Assembly: GCA_003222935.1 (NCBI GenBank)
Contig: QHXL01000293.1
Location: 1-8,296 of the forward strand
Direction: 5' to 3'
DNA length: 8,296 nucleotides
DNA from: Acidobacteriota bacterium
Lineage (GTDB): Bacteria > Acidobacteriota > Blastocatellia > Pyrinomonadales > Pyrinomonadaceae
Position numbers and translations under genes: made by a program
The notes under the pieces: generated by a model
Told to the model about the DNA's origin: nothing
Database searches by the model: none
The model's input: the letters and a program-made list of their open reading frames with translations, nothing else
Shown here: positions 6,304-8,296 of the stretch, piece by piece
Layout of the letters: the number at the start of each line of letters is the position of its first letter
Position numbering within the stretch: the first letter of the stretch is position 1

Positions 6304-6882
6304 ATGAACGGACAAGCTAGAGCTTTGATCGAGTCCATGCCTAACGAACTCGGGACTGATGCGGTTACGCCGCTTAGTTTCGACGAAGCGTTTACCCTCC
6401 ATCACCGCGCGGTTTTTCGAACCGCTAGGGCGGTCGTGCGCGACTCTGCCCTGGCCGAAGACGTGACGCAGGAAGTATTTTTACGCCTATATCGCAATCT
6501 CGATGCTACGCCGGGTGAGGAATTGCTACGTGCGTGGCTTTTACGTGTGACTCTCAACGTGGCGCGAAACACTGTTCGGGGATCGACCCGTTCGATGATT
6601 CGCGATCATGAATACCACAGAGAGAGCACAGATTTCGGCAGCGGTTTTGTCGAAGCACCGGAAGAGGAATATGAGCGCCAGGTTGCAATTGAAGAGGCGC
6701 GCCGGGCTTTAGACAAAATAAAAGAACCTATGAGGAGCTGTCTGCTTCTAAAGCAACAGGGACTCTCCTACAAGGAGATAGCCACCAGTTTGTCACTGAA
6801 AGAGACGAATGTAGGAAGTTTGGTGGCGCGCGGCCGTAAAGAGTTTGCGAGGGTGTACGGTAAAATCGGAGGCAAACGATGA
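6304..6882 (+). CDS. ECF-type RNA polymerase sigma factor
   Basis: An alternative sigma factor of the extracytoplasmic-function class, it would direct RNA polymerase to promoters that respond to an envelope or stress signal. The product has 192 residues with two domains and no region 1 or 3. Region 2 covers about 26-95, with FDEAFTLHHRAVFRTARAVV and the conserved core EDVTQEVFLRLYRN. A linker holds several acidic residues. Region 4 covers about 131-186, with the helix-turn-helix LSYKEIATSLSLKETNVGSL and the tail ARGRKEFARVY. The ATG at 6304 is preceded directly by an in-frame TTG at 6301, so either could start; only a loose GAGAGAG lies upstream. The stop overlaps the start of the anti-sigma gene by four bases (ATGA), indicating translational coupling. 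Target genes cannot be named; the operon itself is the first guess. Confidence 0.93.
   Translation: MNGQARALIESMPNELGTDAVTPLSFDEAFTLHHRAVFRTARAVVRDSALAEDVTQEVFLRLYRNLDATPGEELLRAWLLRVTLNVARNTVRGSTRSMIRDHEYHRESTDFGSGFVEAPEEEYERQVAIEEARRALDKIKEPMRSCLLLKQQGLSYKEIATSLSLKETNVGSLVARGRKEFARVYGKIGGKR
6868..6872 (+). promoter_or_regulatory. Strong ribosome binding site of the anti-sigma gene
   Basis: GGAGG lies inside the end of the sigma-factor gene, 6 bases before the ATG at 6879. It fixes the anti-sigma start and fits coupled translation of the sigma/anti-sigma pair. Confidence 0.75.
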
Positions 6883-7703
6883 GACAGTGTTTGGATGAGG
6901 GAATGCTCCAGAGCTATTTCGATGGCGAGCTTTCCAGTTCATTGATGGAAAGTGCGACATCGCACCTGGCTTCATGCGCAACTTGTTCAGCGGCAGCGCG
7001 CGAACTGGAAGAAGAGAATGCGCTGTTGAGTGAAGCTTTTGCGTTAGAACTCAGTGAGCCTGTGCCTACCGATCGTTTGCGTCGACGAATCGATGCGGCT
7101 GTGTCTGGTATTCAAGTCGTTCGTCCAGTTGCTCAGCAACCAACTTCAATTTCCGGTTTCTTCAGTTCACTTTCAAGTCTCTTTACATTAGCTCCGCAAC
7201 GTACTTTGGGTTATGCCGCTTTAATGATGCTGCTGGTTTTCGGAGTGATCTTTGGATTGGTGAAGTTGCGTGGCAATGCTCCGGCGCCGGAAACGGCAGA
7301 GGTTACGCAACCGGCTAAACCAGTAAATCAAGAAGTTGCGTCGGTTCAACCAAAGGCAATTGAAACCCCGGTTCCAGTGGGAACAGTTGTAAGAACGGTA
7401 AAACCCCAGCGTCGTCCAGTGGTCACAACACCAGTTGCTAACAACTCTGCTGCTGCTGCTGCTGCTCCTGTGAAACTTCTTCCAGGCGAACGCGCTTATC
7501 TCCAGACTATCGCCAAGTTGGATACCACGATTCGGAAGGCAAGAAAGATATGCGCCCGGCGCTCCAGGTTGAGTATGAACGCAACCTCGCAGTCGTCGAT
7601 CGTGCTATTGCGGCGACACGTAACGCGGCCAAGAAGAATCCTGGTGATCCAGACGCCGCTGACTTTATGTTTGCTGCTTATCAAAGCAAGGTTGATCTGT
7701 TGA
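6879..7703 (+). CDS. Membrane-anchored zinc-finger anti-sigma factor; C-terminus read out of frame after about 7530
   Basis: It probably binds and holds the ECF sigma factor at the inner membrane until a signal arrives. The N-terminal zinc-finger anti-sigma domain has Cys4, then His29-x3-Cys33-x2-Cys36 (in SHLASCATCSAAAREL), the canonical zinc ligand spacing. One membrane segment lies at about 111-132 (YAALMMLLVFGVIFGLVKL). A Pro/Ala/Val-rich periplasmic linker follows, with six Ala in a row at 191-196. Up to ERAYLQTIAKLDTT (about residue 216) the product looks normal. After that the frame gives a basic, unrelated tail, while the proper helical C-terminal domain continues in another frame to 7744. 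Adding one base near 7530, for example making the TT run TTT, restores the frame. The cytoplasmic and membrane parts are unaffected, so sigma binding could survive even if the break is real. Confidence 0.88.
   Translation: MRQCLDEGMLQSYFDGELSSSLMESATSHLASCATCSAAARELEEENALLSEAFALELSEPVPTDRLRRRIDAAVSGIQVVRPVAQQPTSISGFFSSLSSLFTLAPQRTLGYAALMMLLVFGVIFGLVKLRGNAPAPETAEVTQPAKPVNQEVASVQPKAIETPVPVGTVVRTVKPQRRPVVTTPVANNSAAAAAAPVKLLPGERAYLQTIAKLDTTIRKARKICARRSRLSMNATSQSSIVLLRRHVTRPRRILVIQTPLTLCLLLIKARLIC
7449..7466 (+). repeat. (GCT)6 trinucleotide run coding for six alanines
   Basis: Six identical GCT codons lie in the periplasmic linker of the anti-sigma factor. A pure trinucleotide run can change length without shifting the frame; here it lies about 65 bases before the frame break and does not cause it. 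Confidence 0.9.
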
Positions 7704-7744
7704 ATACGATTGCGGATGCGCGAGTTTACAATCGCAGTCACTGA
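7532..7744 (+). pseudogene. Out-of-frame C-terminal domain of the anti-sigma factor
   Basis: This frame encodes SEGKKDMRPALQVEYERN, then LAVVDRAIAATRNAAKKN, and ends in VDLLNTIADARVYNRSH and a stop at 7742-7744. The helical pattern with ALQVEYERNLAVVDRAI and a following AAYQSKVDLL is the usual periplasmic end of this type of anti-sigma protein in Acidobacteriota-like genomes (recalled). No independent start with a ribosome-binding site is convincing; the ATG at 7550 lies inside the domain. It is therefore the displaced end of the gene upstream, not a separate gene. Confidence 0.82.
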
Positions 7745-7767
7745 AAGGGCCGGTTTCTAAGTTGACA

Positions 7768-8296
7768 ATGAAGTTTTCGCTCGTCCCTGCAGTGTTTGCC
7801 ATCATCATCTCCCTCGCAGGTTCTAACAAAGCAATTAATCTCCACGATGAGTCCGACGCCAAGTCTGGCGAAAAGATCGAACGCTCCACTCCCGTCACTT
7901 CTCAACCTTCAATCACACTTTGCGTGATGTCAGGACAACTGACTGTGCATGGTTGGGATAAAAATGAAGTTCGGGTGCGATCTACGGACGCAGCCCAGAT
8001 CGAATTTCGTCGGGTCGACAAGTCGAAAGATCCTTCGACACCTCCAGCCAGAGTCGATGTGATGGTGTTCGACAAAATGCGATCCAAGGGCGACTGTCAG
8101 GCATTGGCAGACGTGGAAATGGAGGTGCCCCTGGGTGCAACTGTTCAGGTTCAAACGCGAGATGGTGATATCTACATAATGGGAGTTGCCGGGGCATACG
8201 CTGGTTCCCAAAATGGCGACATCGTGATCGAGCGTGCCGGCAAGTTTGTTGAAGCCGGGAGTGTTGGCGGAAGTATTTCGCTAAAAGATTCAACGG
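7768..8296 (+). CDS. Secreted DUF4097-type (putative adhesin, beta-helix-like) protein, 3' end outside window
   Basis: The frame runs from ATG at 7768 to the right edge without a stop, giving 176 complete codons. It begins with a short signal peptide, MKFSLVPAVFAIIISLAG. Then come repeated beta-strand units of DUF4097 style: LCVMSGQLTVHGWDKNEVRV, VEMEVPLGATVQVQTRDGD, IYIMGVAGAYAGSQNGDIVI and VGGSISLKDS. The recurring Gly-Asp-Ile/Gly-Ser-Ile turns every 20 or so residues suggest a right-handed parallel beta stack outside the cytoplasmic membrane. It starts 23 bases after the proper anti-sigma stop, so it is almost certainly the third gene of the sigma operon. The ribosome-binding site is poor (AAAGGG lies too far upstream). 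Its molecular role is unknown; the adhesin label is only a family name. Confidence 0.8.
   Translation, partial: MKFSLVPAVFAIIISLAGSNKAINLHDESDAKSGEKIERSTPVTSQPSITLCVMSGQLTVHGWDKNEVRVRSTDAAQIEFRRVDKSKDPSTPPARVDVMVFDKMRSKGDCQALADVEMEVPLGATVQVQTRDGDIYIMGVAGAYAGSQNGDIVIERAGKFVEAGSVGGSISLKDST

Noticed and set aside
7550..7744. Separate small gene starting at ATG 7550
   Set aside because: It lacks a ribosome-binding site, and its sequence continues the helical domain of the anti-sigma factor upstream of that ATG.

Overview
The window reads as ordinary chromosome of a soil-type bacterium, most likely an Acidobacteriota member close to the Blastocatellia. This placement is an inference from gene style: a membrane-fused spermidine-synthase-like protein, a hemE-hemH-hemG/hemY run, and an ECF sigma / zinc-finger anti-sigma / DUF4097 operon, at roughly even base composition. 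No marker gene settles the taxonomy. No rRNA, tRNA, CRISPR array, phage gene or insertion sequence is visible.

Layout. Positions 3-1640 (+) hold the 3' part of a fused MFS/spermidine-synthase-like membrane protein that enters from the left edge. It converges on a minus-strand block, which in transcription order is hemE (6046-5001), hemH (4888-3915), hemG/hemY (3804-2359) and a small DUF4440/SnoaL-like protein (2196-1807). The three hem genes encode late heme-synthesis steps: uroporphyrinogen decarboxylation, porphyrinogen oxidation and iron insertion. From a divergent intergenic region (6047-6303) a plus-strand operon leaves to the right: an ECF sigma factor (6304-6882), its anti-sigma factor overlapping by 4 bases (6879 onward), and a secreted DUF4097-type protein (7768 to the right edge, incomplete).

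Two things stand out. First, three genes are broken in frame while conserved motifs on both sides of the break are intact. hemH breaks at about 4555, hemE at about 5214, and the anti-sigma gene at about 7530. The hem breaks look like short deletions of about 13 and 19 bases, and the anti-sigma break like a single lost base. Either the consensus sequence carries errors or the lesions are very recent. Second, every gap around the minus-strand genes carries a long inverted repeat or a repeat cluster. The arms are 28-39 bases, unrelated in sequence from gap to gap, and the three clean hairpins have loops of 27, 27 and 31 bases. These fold-back structures are the least explained part of the window.

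I found no clearly new multi-gene system. The best leads are the hairpins, a possible [2Fe-2S] cysteine set in the ferrochelatase, and a set of CACAAGT sites upstream of the sigma factor.
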